Origin: Anaerolineales bacterium UBA2395
GTDB lineage: Bacteria > Chloroflexota > Anaerolineae > Anaerolineales > Villigracilaceae
Reading direction: 5' to 3'
NCBI GenBank assembly: GCA_002343775.1
Contig: DDSH01000031.1
Coordinates: forward strand, 62,001-126,000
DNA: 64,000 nucleotides
The first letter of the stretch is position 1; each line of letters starts with the position of its first letter. Of this stretch, positions 17,025 through 24,969 are shown one piece after another. The notes beneath the pieces were generated by a model, which ran no database searches, was not told the origin of the DNA, and was given only the letters and a program-made list of their open reading frames with translations. Made by a program: the position numbers and the translations under genes.

Positions 17025-18277
17025 ACCCAAGTCTCCAATGTGTCTTTGACCTTCGCCAGGAACCAATCCGCCGATGCGCCGTCAAGAATGCGATGATCGA
17101 AGACGAAAGACATATACACCATCGGGCGGATGGCAATGGCATCGTCACTTGTCCCGTCTTTAGCAGGGATGACGACCACGCGCTTCTGCATCGCGCCGAC
17201 GCCGAGGATTCCAGCCTGAGGTTGGTTGATCACCGGAAACGCAAACAGCGATCCGCTTACTCCGTGGTTGGTGAGCGTAAACGTCCCGCCTTTGACTTCG
17301 TCTGGTTGCAACTTCTTCTTTCGAGAGCGCGTAGCCAGATCATTGATCGAGCGAGCCATCGCCAACAAGGACAAATCATCCGCGTTTTTGATGACCGGTA
17401 CGATCAATCCGTCTTCGCCGAGCGAGACCGCCATGCCGAGGTTGATGTTCTTGTGAACGAGCAGACCTTCATCCGTCCATGACGAATTCGTCTGAGGATA
17501 GGCTTTCAGTCCCGCCACGATCGCCATCATGAAATATGCTGTGAACGTGAGATTGACCCCGTCACGCTCGAAGGCGGCTTTGTTCGCGGCGCGATGTTTC
17601 GCCACGCGGGACATGTCCGCTTCCATCACGGTCAACACATGCGGCGAGGTATGCTTGGATTCCACCATGTGCTGGGCAATGGACTTGCGCATGGTCGAAT
17701 GCTTGATGAGTTGGTCGCCTTCAACTGGGGTGACATTAGACGGTGGACGGTTGACCATGGTCTGTGGTCTATGGTCTGTGGTCTTCGTTTCACCTCCGAC
17801 GTAACTTAACACATCGTTCTTCGTGATACGCCCATTCAACCCTGTGCCGTTGACCTGTGATAAGTCCACGCCATGTTCGGCCGCGATCTTTGCGACGACG
17901 GGGGAGATGAAGCCAAGGTCGGAGGGACGAGTAACGAGCGACGAGTTAGACGTTGCCGGTTGAGGCTCTGACCTTTGACCTTCGACCTTTGACTCGGGCG
18001 TATTAACTGCTGGTGATCGCCCATTGTCAACGGGTTCTCCAGGTTTACCGATGATCGCCAGAAGTTCTCCCACTTTCGCGGCAATGCCTTCCTGCGCAAT
18101 GATCTTCAGAATGGTACCTGTCGCGGGGGCAGGAATTTCAGTGTCAACTTTGTCGGTGTTGACTTCAAGTAACGGCTCCAACTCATTGATCGAGTCACCC
18201 TCCTGCTTGAGCCATTTTGTGACGGTGACTTCATCCACACCTTCGCCGAGCCGGGGGACTAAAACTTTAGTTGCCAT
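17021..18277 (-). CDS. Dihydrolipoamide acyltransferase (E2) of a 2-oxoacid dehydrogenase
   Basis: 418-residue E2 core that transfers the acyl group from the lipoyl arm to CoA. Domains: lipoyl domain (1-80, lipoylated Lys43 in NTDKVDT), linker (82-121), E1/E3-binding domain (122-160), second linker (161-188), and catalytic trimer domain ending with FDHRILDGASADWF, which holds the active-site His. The start at 18277 has GGAGAG upstream; a 102-bp in-frame extension is rejected because it reads a repeat array. Both linkers are encoded in part by 7-bp repeat arrays, which is unusual. It follows the S23-type gene and the E1 gene. The acyl substrate (pyruvate, branched-chain or other) is not certain. 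Confidence 0.93.
   Translation of the reverse strand: MATKVLVPRLGEGVDEVTVTKWLKQEGDSINELEPLLEVNTDKVDTEIPAPATGTILKIIAQEGIAAKVGELLAIIGKPGEPVDNGRSPAVNTPESKVEGQRSEPQPATSNSSLVTRPSDLGFISPVVAKIAAEHGVDLSQVNGTGLNGRITKNDVLSYVGGETKTTDHRPQTMVNRPPSNVTPVEGDQLIKHSTMRKSIAQHMVESKHTSPHVLTVMEADMSRVAKHRAANKAAFERDGVNLTFTAYFMMAIVAGLKAYPQTNSSWTDEGLLVHKNINLGMAVSLGEDGLIVPVIKNADDLSLLAMARSINDLATRSRKKKLQPDEVKGGTFTLTNHGVSGSLFAFPVINQPQAGILGVGAMQKRVVVIPAKDGTSDDAIAIRPMVYMSFVFDHRILDGASADWFLAKVKDTLETWV
17755..17782. repeat. Heptanucleotide array inside E2 linker 2
   Basis: Four 7-bp units CCATGGT, CTGTGGT, CTATGGT, CTGTGGT. The array is translated within residues about 166-174 of E2. Confidence 0.75.
17926..17953. repeat. Heptanucleotide array inside E2 linker 1, first array
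   Basis: Units GACGAGT, AACGAGC, GACGAGT and a degenerate TAGACGT. It is translated as part of residues about 109-117, between the lipoyl and binding domains. Confidence 0.65.
17966..17993. repeat. Heptanucleotide array inside E2 linker 1, second array
   Basis: Units CTCTGAC, CTTTGAC, CTTCGAC, CTTTGAC, translated as residues about 95-104. The family differs in sequence from the neighbouring array but keeps the 7-bp period. Confidence 0.7.
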
Positions 18278-18287
18278 TTGTTCTCTC

Positions 18288-18322
18288 CAGTGATCAGTAT
18301 CCAGTTGCCAGTAACCAGTGGT
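18288..18322. repeat. Heptanucleotide array at the left edge of the S23 cassette
   Basis: Units CAGTGAT, CAGTATC, CAGTTGC, CAGTAAC, CAGTGGT. It contains ATCAGTATCCAGT (18293-18305), which is exactly inverted at 18784-18796. Confidence 0.75.
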
Positions 18323-18753
18323 TAATCGGTGAAATATTCTGCCGGTTCTTCCTTGACGGAGCGGACAGGGGGATTGCAAAACTGAGAAGATTTATCCATC
18401 ATGCTGCCAAGTAGTCTTCCAATTTCACGGCATTTTTCGACAAGTTGGGCAGATTTTTCTTGAGCTATATAGCCGCAGTCTTCTGCGGTTTCTATCCAAT
18501 GTTGAGTTTCATGTTGCTCGCCATCTGAATCGGTTAACTTGCTGATAAAGTGCTTCTCATAAGGGCGCTTTGCCCATGCTTCTGCTATTTGTGCGCCAAT
18601 AGAGCGAGATGAACGACGGATTTGATCTGTAAGAGAATAAATCTCATCTTTCGGAAATGACCTTGTTGTTTCGAAGATTTCCTGAGCCAGCATTCTTGCT
18701 TTTTGATAGACAATCAAATCCCGATGGCTTTTTGCATATTTTTTATCCATCAT
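18322..18753 (-). CDS. Four-helix bundle protein (S23/TIGR02436 type)
   Basis: 143-residue protein, almost wholly helical. The N-terminal half, DLIVYQKARMLAQEIFETTRSFPKDEIYSLTDQIRRSSRSIGAQIAEAW, is the pattern of the family first seen as open reading frames in 23S rRNA intervening sequences; it is also related in fold to the Avd proteins of diversity-generating retroelements. The biochemical role is not settled. It sits between the E1 and E2 genes of one complex, on the same strand, and is bracketed by inverted 7-bp repeat arrays. It therefore looks like an inserted cassette rather than a subunit. A Met one codon later is also possible as start. Confidence 0.85.
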   Translation of the reverse strand: MMDKKYAKSHRDLIVYQKARMLAQEIFETTRSFPKDEIYSLTDQIRRSSRSIGAQIAEAWAKRPYEKHFISKLTDSDGEQHETQHWIETAEDCGYIAQEKSAQLVEKCREIGRLLGSMMDKSSQFCNPPVRSVKEEPAEYFTD

Positions 18754-18760
18754 TTCTCCT

Positions 18761-18796
18761 TACTGGATACTGGCTACTTGAACACTGGATACTGAT
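18761..18796. repeat. Heptanucleotide array at the right edge of the S23 cassette
   Basis: Units TACTGGA, TACTGGC, TACTTGA, CACTGGA, TACTGAT with one extra base. It is inverted relative to the left array and supplies the stop codon and last residues of the E1 gene. Confidence 0.75.
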
Positions 18797-21194
18797 TCGG
18801 GTCAACCTCATGCATCATTTCGTAAACTGCATCGAACACCGTCTCGGGGTTTGGCTTCGACCAGTAATCACCATCGCTTCCATAAGCGGGGCGATGCGCC
18901 GTTGCAGATAATGTCCGTGCGGGCGAATCCAAATGGAAATAGCCGCCTTGTTTCTCGATGACTTCCTGCATCATATAAGCTGTCGTGCCGCCGGGAACAT
19001 CTTCATCGACGAAGAGTATGCGGTTGGTTTTCTTTAAAGACTCAACGATCTTGCCATGAATATCAAACGGCATCAGCGATTGCACATCGATGACTTCAAT
19101 GTCAATGCCGACCTTGCTCAATTTGTCTGCCGCATCCATCACGATACGGCAGCACGCGCCATAGGTGACCACGGTCACATCTCTCCCAGTGCGGATGATT
19201 TCGGGAACACCCAGCGGCATTGTAATTTCGCCGATATTATCAGGCAACTTCTCTTTGACGCGATAACCGTTCAGGACTTCTACTACAATGGCGGGCTCGT
19301 CTGATTTCAAAAGCGTATTGTAAAAACCGGCGGCGCGGGTCATGTCGCGCGGAACCAAAACATACATGCCGCGCACGAGATTCAAAATACCAGACATGGG
19401 TGAACCCGCGTGCCACACCCCTTCGAGTCTGTGACCGCGCGTGCGCACGATGACCGGGGATTTTTGTCCGCCAGCGGTGCGCCAGTGCAGTGTCGCCAAA
19501 TCATCGCTCATGATCTGCAACGCATACAGCACATAATCAAGGTATTGGATTTCAGCGATCGGTCGCAGTCCGCGCATTGCCATGCCGATGGCTTGCCCCA
19601 TGATGGTCGCTTCACGAATGCCAGTATCCGTCACACGGAACTCGCCGTATTTTTCCTGCATCCCCTTGAAACCCTGATTCACATCGCCGAGTTTGCCCAC
19701 GTCTTCGCCAAATGCAATAAGACGTGGCTCACGCGCCAGCGCAGCATCGAAGGCGGCGTTGACCACTTCAAAGCCGAACATGGTCGGGGACTTTTCCGAA
19801 TAAACAGGCTTGATCTCGTCTACTTTCAACGCCGTCCCTGAGTATAAATGCGAGCCGTAGCGTTCCAGATTGACTTTATCGTTCTCGTGTTTCCATTGGA
19901 TGAGGATTTGCTTGGTGGGATTCGCCTCATCGCGCAACATCCGCAATGCTTCATGCGCAGTGGTATGAATATCGCGCCTCGTATACGACGGGAGAGTTGA
20001 CAGCCGATCTCGGAGCATTCTCAACTCTGCGGCATGACTCGGCGAAGCCCCAGCGATCTCTTCGAGCATGTCCATAACCTGTTCCCGTTCTTCGGCAATG
20101 GGGGAGAGATACGCATCCCATGCGGCTTTGCGGAATCCCTCCACAGTGTTGTGATCCGCTTTTTCAAGAGAATCAAGTTCAGGTCCAGAAATGATGCGCT
20201 GACCGATCATCCACTGACGCATCTTTTTGAGACCGTCGAATTCCTCTTCCCATTTGAGCCGCTCCGGTGATTTGTATCGCTCATGACTCCCCGAAGTGGA
20301 ATGACCCTGCGGCTGGGTCACATCGATGACATGCACCAGCGCAGGGATGTGATATTCGCGCGCGATCTCGGCAGCGGTGAGATAGGTTTCGAGCAGGGCG
20401 GGATAATCCCATGCGCGGACGGTGTAATGGTCGTAACCGTTCTGGACTTTGTCCGGCGGTGCGAGCGGGTCACGTTCAAAACCTTTGAGCAAGGCGCCGA
20501 TGTTTTCCTTGACCATCTGGAATTGATTTGGGACGGAGATGCCATAGCCATCGTCATAGATCGTGATGACAGCGGGCGCTTTGAGCACGCCGATGGCGTT
20601 GACTGATTCCCAGAAATGACCTTCAGCAGAGGAAGCATTGCCAATGGTGGCGAAGGTCACTTCGTTGCCGTGGTTCGAAAAATCCTTTTGGTCGTGAAGT
20701 TCCTTGACCTTGCGATAAATGACCGAGGCATACGCCAGCCCAACTGCTCTTGGCATTTGCGCGGCAGTAGGGGAGATATCGGAAGCGGTATTGTATAGTT
20801 GCGTTTGCGGACGCCATGTGCCGTTGGGATAGAGGTTGCGCGTGGCGAAGTGAGCGTTCATTTGCCTGCCGCCGCTGGCGGGGTCGTAGGTGATGTCGCC
20901 ATGGGCATATAACTGCGCAAAAAATTCCTGAATGTTCATTACACCCAGCATGAACATCCAGGTCTGGTCGCGATAGTAGCCGGAACGCCAATCGCCTTTT
21001 TGGAAGGCGCGGGCGATGGCGAGTTGGGCAATTTCCTTGCCGTCGCCAAAAATTCCGAATTTTGCTTTGCCGCTTAAAACTTCTCTTCTACCGATAAGCG
21101 AAGCCTGCCTGCTTTGATAGGCGAGGCGGTAATCTTTGATAATTTCTTCTTTCTCGAGGGGAAGCGCAATCGTACCCTTCTTTTTGTTGGGCAT
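18774..21194 (-). CDS. 2-oxoacid dehydrogenase E1, fused alpha and beta subunits
   Basis: 806-residue thiamine diphosphate enzyme that decarboxylates a 2-oxoacid and reductively acylates the E2 lipoyl group. The alpha part (about 1-400) holds TIGNASSAEGHFWESVN followed by YDDGYGISV, a variant of the GDG...N thiamine motif. The beta part (about 460-806) begins FGFEVVNAAFDAALAREPRL and contains AFGEDVGKLGDVNQGF and IREATIMGQAIGMAMRGLRPIAEIQYLDY. Such fused E1 proteins are known in Bacteroidota and Chloroflexota and often act on branched-chain acids or pyruvate; the substrate is not determined here. GGAGAGAGAG precedes the ATG. The C-terminal residues YPVFK come from a repeat array, so the end of the protein has probably been remodelled. 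Confidence 0.92.
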   Translation of the reverse strand: MPNKKKGTIALPLEKEEIIKDYRLAYQSRQASLIGRREVLSGKAKFGIFGDGKEIAQLAIARAFQKGDWRSGYYRDQTWMFMLGVMNIQEFFAQLYAHGDITYDPASGGRQMNAHFATRNLYPNGTWRPQTQLYNTASDISPTAAQMPRAVGLAYASVIYRKVKELHDQKDFSNHGNEVTFATIGNASSAEGHFWESVNAIGVLKAPAVITIYDDGYGISVPNQFQMVKENIGALLKGFERDPLAPPDKVQNGYDHYTVRAWDYPALLETYLTAAEIAREYHIPALVHVIDVTQPQGHSTSGSHERYKSPERLKWEEEFDGLKKMRQWMIGQRIISGPELDSLEKADHNTVEGFRKAAWDAYLSPIAEEREQVMDMLEEIAGASPSHAAELRMLRDRLSTLPSYTRRDIHTTAHEALRMLRDEANPTKQILIQWKHENDKVNLERYGSHLYSGTALKVDEIKPVYSEKSPTMFGFEVVNAAFDAALAREPRLIAFGEDVGKLGDVNQGFKGMQEKYGEFRVTDTGIREATIMGQAIGMAMRGLRPIAEIQYLDYVLYALQIMSDDLATLHWRTAGGQKSPVIVRTRGHRLEGVWHAGSPMSGILNLVRGMYVLVPRDMTRAAGFYNTLLKSDEPAIVVEVLNGYRVKEKLPDNIGEITMPLGVPEIIRTGRDVTVVTYGACCRIVMDAADKLSKVGIDIEVIDVQSLMPFDIHGKIVESLKKTNRILFVDEDVPGGTTAYMMQEVIEKQGGYFHLDSPARTLSATAHRPAYGSDGDYWSKPNPETVFDAVYEMMHEVDPNQYPVFK

Positions 21195-21296
21195 CTACTC
21201 TCTCTCCTGAGTTGTTGGTTTGGGGAATTATAACAAGAATGAAAGCGGAAAGAAGTAGGATGATTGCGAATATTGTGGCATTTGGCGCAAAGATGT

Positions 21297-21363
21297 AACC
21301 ACAAAGACTCTAAGACTCTAAGATGAAAACGTTGTGGCTTTGTGTCTTAGAGTCTTCGTGGTT
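21297..21363. repeat. Dispersed palindrome, CACAAAG family, copy B
   Basis: AACCACAAAGACTCTAAG (21297-21314) pairs with CTTAGAGTCTTCGTGGTT (21346-21363) with a single G-T pair. It fills the divergent gap between the E1 gene and an aminotransferase gene, which is the longest gene-free stretch in the window (about 250 bp). Confidence 0.85.
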
Positions 21364-21430
21364 CAACTGGAAGAGATCACTAGAGAAAGTTCTGTTTGTG
21401 TTTAAAAAAGAGCTTGATTATCGTTCCTCC

Positions 21431-21446
21431 TGCTATACTTACGGGC
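21431..21446 (+). promoter_or_regulatory. Extended -10 promoter, probable leaderless transcript
   Basis: TGCTATACT is an extended -10 element (TGnTATACT, -10 at 21434-21439). The ATG of the aminotransferase follows after only seven bases, with no room for a ribosome binding site, so the message probably begins at or next to the start codon. Confidence 0.5.
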
Positions 21447-22580
21447 ATGACAAACTTTCTCCAAGTCGCACAAACGAACATCCCCTCTGGTTTCATTGAC
21501 CTGGGCGCGGGCGAACCTCAACTTGACCTGCTTCCGCTGGATATGCTTGGAGAGGCGGCTTCACTCCGTTTCGCGCAGGGAGAACGCGAATTCCTGCAAT
21601 ATGGCGTGGAGCAGGGAGATGGTTACTTCCGCGCGGCGCTGGCGAAGTTCTTGTCTCCCCGGTATGGGTGCGAAGTCTCGCACGAGGATTTGTTCACCAC
21701 CACCGGCATCTCTTCCACGTTGGATCTGCTTTGCACGCTCTACACCCAACCCGGTGACACGGTCTTCGTTGAAGAACCGACCTATTTCCTCGCCCTGCGT
21801 ATTTTTGCAGACCACGGCTTGCGCGTCATTTCAATTTCAACGGATGTAGATGGTTTGGACTTGGATGAATTGAGCCAAGCCTTGAAGGAACACCAGCCGA
21901 AGTTCGTTTATGTCATTCCCTCCTTCCAAAACCCCAGCGGACATACCCTCCCGCCAGAGCGCCGTACTCGCTTGATCGAACTGGCACAGAAGCATAACTT
22001 CCTTATCATTGCAGACGAGGTCTATCAATTCCTCGGCTACACCCAAAGCCCACCCGCATCGTTCGGTACGCACATTGATTCGGGTCATGTCATTGCCTTG
22101 GGATCGTTCTCGAAGATTCTCGCCCCCGGTCTGCGGCTGGGATGGCTGCACTCGAACCCGGATGTCATTCAACGCATCGTCACCTGCGGCGTGCTCGACA
22201 GCGCAGGCGGATTGAATCCCTTCACCTCGTCCATTGTCCGTGGATTGATCGAAAAAGGGGACTTGGATAAAAACATTGCCAACCTTGTCGGTGAGCTTGG
22301 CAGGCGTATGCAAGCGATGGATGAAGCCATTAAAACGCATCTTCCGCAGGTCAAATACACCTCCCCTCATGGCGGATATTTCTTCTGGCTGCAAGCGCCG
22401 GGCGTGGACACGCAAGAATTACAAAAGCGTGCAAAGGAATTCCAAGTGGGGCTAAGACCCGGAATCCGCTTTTCGAGCCGCAATGGTCTAACCGATCACT
22501 TCCGCTTGAGCATTTCCCATTACGGCGTGGATGACATCGAAGAGGGAATCCTGCGTTTGAAGAAATGCATTGTAGTGTAG
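21447..22580 (+). CDS. PLP-dependent aminotransferase, class I/II (2-aminoadipate/MocR-like group)
   Basis: 377-residue fold-type I aminotransferase. Features: QYGVEQGDGYFRAALAKFL (N-terminal substrate region), NPSGHTLPPERR, DEVYQFLGY with the cofactor Asp/Tyr, ALGSFSKILAPGLRLGW with the Schiff-base Lys, and the terminal FRLSISHYG. The spacing matches the LysN/2-aminoadipate and valine-pyruvate group, usually annotated by similarity to the aminotransferase half of MocR regulators. The start at 21447 is chosen because the protein homology begins there; an upstream in-frame ATG lies before the promoter. The amino donor is unknown. Confidence 0.85.
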   Translation: MTNFLQVAQTNIPSGFIDLGAGEPQLDLLPLDMLGEAASLRFAQGEREFLQYGVEQGDGYFRAALAKFLSPRYGCEVSHEDLFTTTGISSTLDLLCTLYTQPGDTVFVEEPTYFLALRIFADHGLRVISISTDVDGLDLDELSQALKEHQPKFVYVIPSFQNPSGHTLPPERRTRLIELAQKHNFLIIADEVYQFLGYTQSPPASFGTHIDSGHVIALGSFSKILAPGLRLGWLHSNPDVIQRIVTCGVLDSAGGLNPFTSSIVRGLIEKGDLDKNIANLVGELGRRMQAMDEAIKTHLPQVKYTSPHGGYFFWLQAPGVDTQELQKRAKEFQVGLRPGIRFSSRNGLTDHFRLSISHYGVDDIEEGILRLKKCIVV

Positions 22581-22644
22581 GAATTATTTTTCTGATATAC
22601 GCGCAACACGGAATTCACTGAGTTTAGGATTGCTGAAAAAAAAT

Positions 22645-22669
22645 AACGCAAAGGCGCAAGGTCGCAAAG
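22645..22669. repeat. CACAAAG-family half element, copy E
   Basis: AACGCAAAGGCGCAAGG and a following TCGCAAAG repeat the (G)CGCAAAG unit related to the other palindromes, but no inverted partner is present. A separate perfect 12-bp inverted repeat (22670-22681 with 22711-22722) follows immediately. Confidence 0.5.
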
Positions 22670-22712
22670 ATTTTTTATACCTCCGCTGCTGCCCTTTTTC
22701 GAGCAACCCCGG

Positions 22713-22743
22713 TATAAAAAATGAGCGGACAGAAATGTCCGCC
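22713..22743 (-). terminator. Terminator of the Hdr-like gene
   Basis: GCGGACA (22725-22731) and TGTCCGC (22736-22742) form a 7-bp stem with a GAAA loop, followed on the minus strand by CATTTTTTAT. It lies about 20 bp past the stop codon. Confidence 0.65.
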
Positions 22744-22764
22744 CACTGTTCACTATTCACTGAC
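22744..22764. repeat. Heptanucleotide repeat array
   Basis: Three units CACTGTT, CACTATT, CACTGAC immediately after the stop codon of the Hdr-like gene. Confidence 0.5.
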
Positions 22765-24750
22765 CTACTTCATTCTCTCCGCTACGATCTCTGCCACATC
22801 CTTCACCTGAATCTGGCTGTCCTCACCCTTCGCAGCATCCGTCATCATCGTCAAACAGAACGGGCATCCAACCGCCACCGTATCCGCGCCTGTGGCTTTG
22901 ACTTCTGCGAAGCGCGCCTCATTGACACGCGCCGAGCCTTCCTCTTCTTCCTTCCACATCTGAGCGCCGCCCGCGCCACAACAGAACGACTTGGCAGAAT
23001 TGCGCGGCATTTCGATGGTCAACGCACCGGCAGAATTCAACGCATCACGCGGTGCATCGAACACCTGGTTGTGCCGTCCCAAATAACACGGGTCGTGGAA
23101 CGTCACTTTCATATTGTCGTCTTCCAAATTCATGGAAATCTTCCCCGCTCCCACTAACTCATTGATCAACTGCGTGTGATGGATGACCTGATAGTTCCCG
23201 CCAAACGCCGGATATTCGTTCTTGATCGTATGCAGACAATGCGGACAAGTCGTGACAATGCGCTTCGGCGCGACCTCGTTCAAAATTTCCACATTCTGAG
23301 TCGCCAACCCGAAAAAGATGTCTTCGCGCCCCGCGCGGCGAGCCGAGTCGCCGGTGCAGGCTTCATTCTTGCCGAGCACCGCATAGTTGACTCCCGCCGC
23401 GTTCAAAATTTTCGCAAAGGCTTGCGCGGTCTTTTGCGCGCGTGAATCCGTTGCAGGCGCACAACCCACCCACCACAGAATCTCAGGTTCAGCATTCTGT
23501 TCGATGGTCGGCACGCTCATGCCGTCTGCCCACTTCATGCGGTCACCTTGCGAAATATTCCACGGGTTCATATTGCGTTCCATGCCTTTGAAGGCTGTCT
23601 CCAGTTGCTTCGGGAACGCGCTCTCCATCATGGATAAGTTTCTGCGAATGTCGAGAATATCGCGCATCGGTTCATTGCCAACGGGGCAAATGTCCACGCA
23701 CGCACCGCAGGAGGTACAAGCCCACACGGCTTCTTCTGAGATCAGTTCGGTCATCGCTACATCGGTCGTGCCGCCGCCGTTGAAGTGATAGCGTTTGTTG
23801 ATCTCCAACGCGGCAGGGGAGAGTAACTTACCCGTGTTGTACGCCGGGCAAACTTCCTGACAGCGGAAGCACATGATACAGGCGTAGCTGTCCATGATCT
23901 GCTCCCAGCCGAGGTCTTTCATCTTTGCCGCACCAAATTGTTCGATGGATTGGTCTTCGAGGTTCACATAGCCTAATTCGCCGATGGATTTTCTCTCAGG
24001 CTTGAGCGCGAAATTCAGCGGCGCGAAGAACAGGTGAATATGTTTTGAATAGGGGAAATAAGGCAGGAACGCGACGACTGCGCCAATGGATAACCAGAAG
24101 GCAAGGTGTTCTCCCAGGACCAATACACTCGGGTCAACCCCCGACCACAAAGCGGATACGGCTGAGATGGTGGGCTGCCAGCTGTCAGTGTGACCTGCCA
24201 ACGCGAGGTTGAACGACTCGCCTAAAAACCGCATCGAGTTGTGGACGAAGATGAACGTGGCGACAATTGCAGAGTCGCGGGTGATGCCGATCCGCGCTTT
24301 CGGGTTGAGTAACGTTGTCTCGCGCGTGGATAAGGTGTCGGGTCGCATGATGAAGCGGCGGAACGCCATCGCCACTATGCCGACAATGATCGCAACGTTG
24401 GCAATATCCGCGATCAGGCGATAAACATCCCCGAACAGACCGGTGTTATCGAGCAAACGCCAGCCGGTGTAGGCGTAGATCAAGTCCGCGAGGTTGATGA
24501 GTAGAAAGGAGAGGAAACCCCAGCCGATGAGCGCGTGCAGGATGCTTGGTCCGAGGCGTAAACGAAAAACGGGCTGGAACAAACCGACCTTGACGATGAG
24601 TTCCCAAACCCGCTTCCAAATGAGCGACCAATTCACCTTGCCCTGCCCGCTGGAAATGTGACCGACGATGCGCATCACACCTTTATATGTGAAATACAGC
24701 GAAGCAAGGGTTGCGATCACAAAGAGGATTTTTTCGACAAGGGTCAGCAT
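22765..24750 (-). CDS. Membrane Fe-S oxidoreductase, heterodisulfide reductase (HdrD/GlpC)-like
   Basis: 661-residue electron-transfer protein. The N-terminal 230 residues contain about six membrane helices resembling the NarI/HdrE cytochrome b fold. Two ferredoxin-type clusters follow: CIMCFRCQEVCPAYNTG and CTSCGACVDICPVGN. The C-terminal half holds two cysteine-rich CCG-type domains with WWVGCAPATDS, TTCPHCLHTIKNEYP, FHDPCYLGRHN and CCGAGGAQMW. In characterised relatives this core takes electrons from a flavoprotein and hands them to quinones or disulfides. The start at 24750 has GGAGG four bases upstream. No flavin subunit (ETF or dehydrogenase) is adjacent. Confidence 0.88.
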   Translation of the reverse strand: MLTLVEKILFVIATLASLYFTYKGVMRIVGHISSGQGKVNWSLIWKRVWELIVKVGLFQPVFRLRLGPSILHALIGWGFLSFLLINLADLIYAYTGWRLLDNTGLFGDVYRLIADIANVAIIVGIVAMAFRRFIMRPDTLSTRETTLLNPKARIGITRDSAIVATFIFVHNSMRFLGESFNLALAGHTDSWQPTISAVSALWSGVDPSVLVLGEHLAFWLSIGAVVAFLPYFPYSKHIHLFFAPLNFALKPERKSIGELGYVNLEDQSIEQFGAAKMKDLGWEQIMDSYACIMCFRCQEVCPAYNTGKLLSPAALEINKRYHFNGGGTTDVAMTELISEEAVWACTSCGACVDICPVGNEPMRDILDIRRNLSMMESAFPKQLETAFKGMERNMNPWNISQGDRMKWADGMSVPTIEQNAEPEILWWVGCAPATDSRAQKTAQAFAKILNAAGVNYAVLGKNEACTGDSARRAGREDIFFGLATQNVEILNEVAPKRIVTTCPHCLHTIKNEYPAFGGNYQVIHHTQLINELVGAGKISMNLEDDNMKVTFHDPCYLGRHNQVFDAPRDALNSAGALTIEMPRNSAKSFCCGAGGAQMWKEEEEGSARVNEARFAEVKATGADTVAVGCPFCLTMMTDAAKGEDSQIQVKDVAEIVAERMK

Positions 24751-24769
24751 GGAGCCTCCGGTAATTGAT

Positions 24770-24878
24770 GTCATTGCGAGAGCGGAGCGCAAAGCAATCT
24801 TCTGAAACTATGGAGATTGCTCACCTGCCCTCGCGGGCGGTGCGAGGGTCGTCGGGGAAATCATCCTCCTCGCAACGA
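24770..24878. repeat. Dispersed repeat, GTCATTGCGAG family, copy 1
   Basis: GTCATTGCGAG at the left and CTCGCAACGA at the right are imperfect inverted ends; inside, AAGCAATCTTC faces GGAGATTGCT. It occupies the junction upstream of the Hdr-like gene. A cleaner copy is at 29074-29152. Confidence 0.75.
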
Positions 24879-24969
24879 TATACTTTGGTAAAGTTTAGCA
24901 CAACTTCATTTGATTGTCTCAAAATTCACGCATGACGTTCATCCCTCACCCCCGTTGCAATTCCAAAAT

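Noticed and set aside
17755..18322. Heptamer arrays as a CRISPR array
   Set aside because: The units are 7 bp and adjoining, with no spacers and no cas genes in the window.
18278..18379. A 34-residue N-terminal extension of E2
   Set aside because: It translates a heptamer array and part of the S23 gene end. The lipoyl domain begins at 18277 behind a good ribosome binding site.
18322..18753. The S23-type gene as evidence of a 23S rRNA intervening sequence or a diversity-generating retroelement
   Set aside because: No rRNA sequence, reverse transcriptase or template repeat is present nearby.
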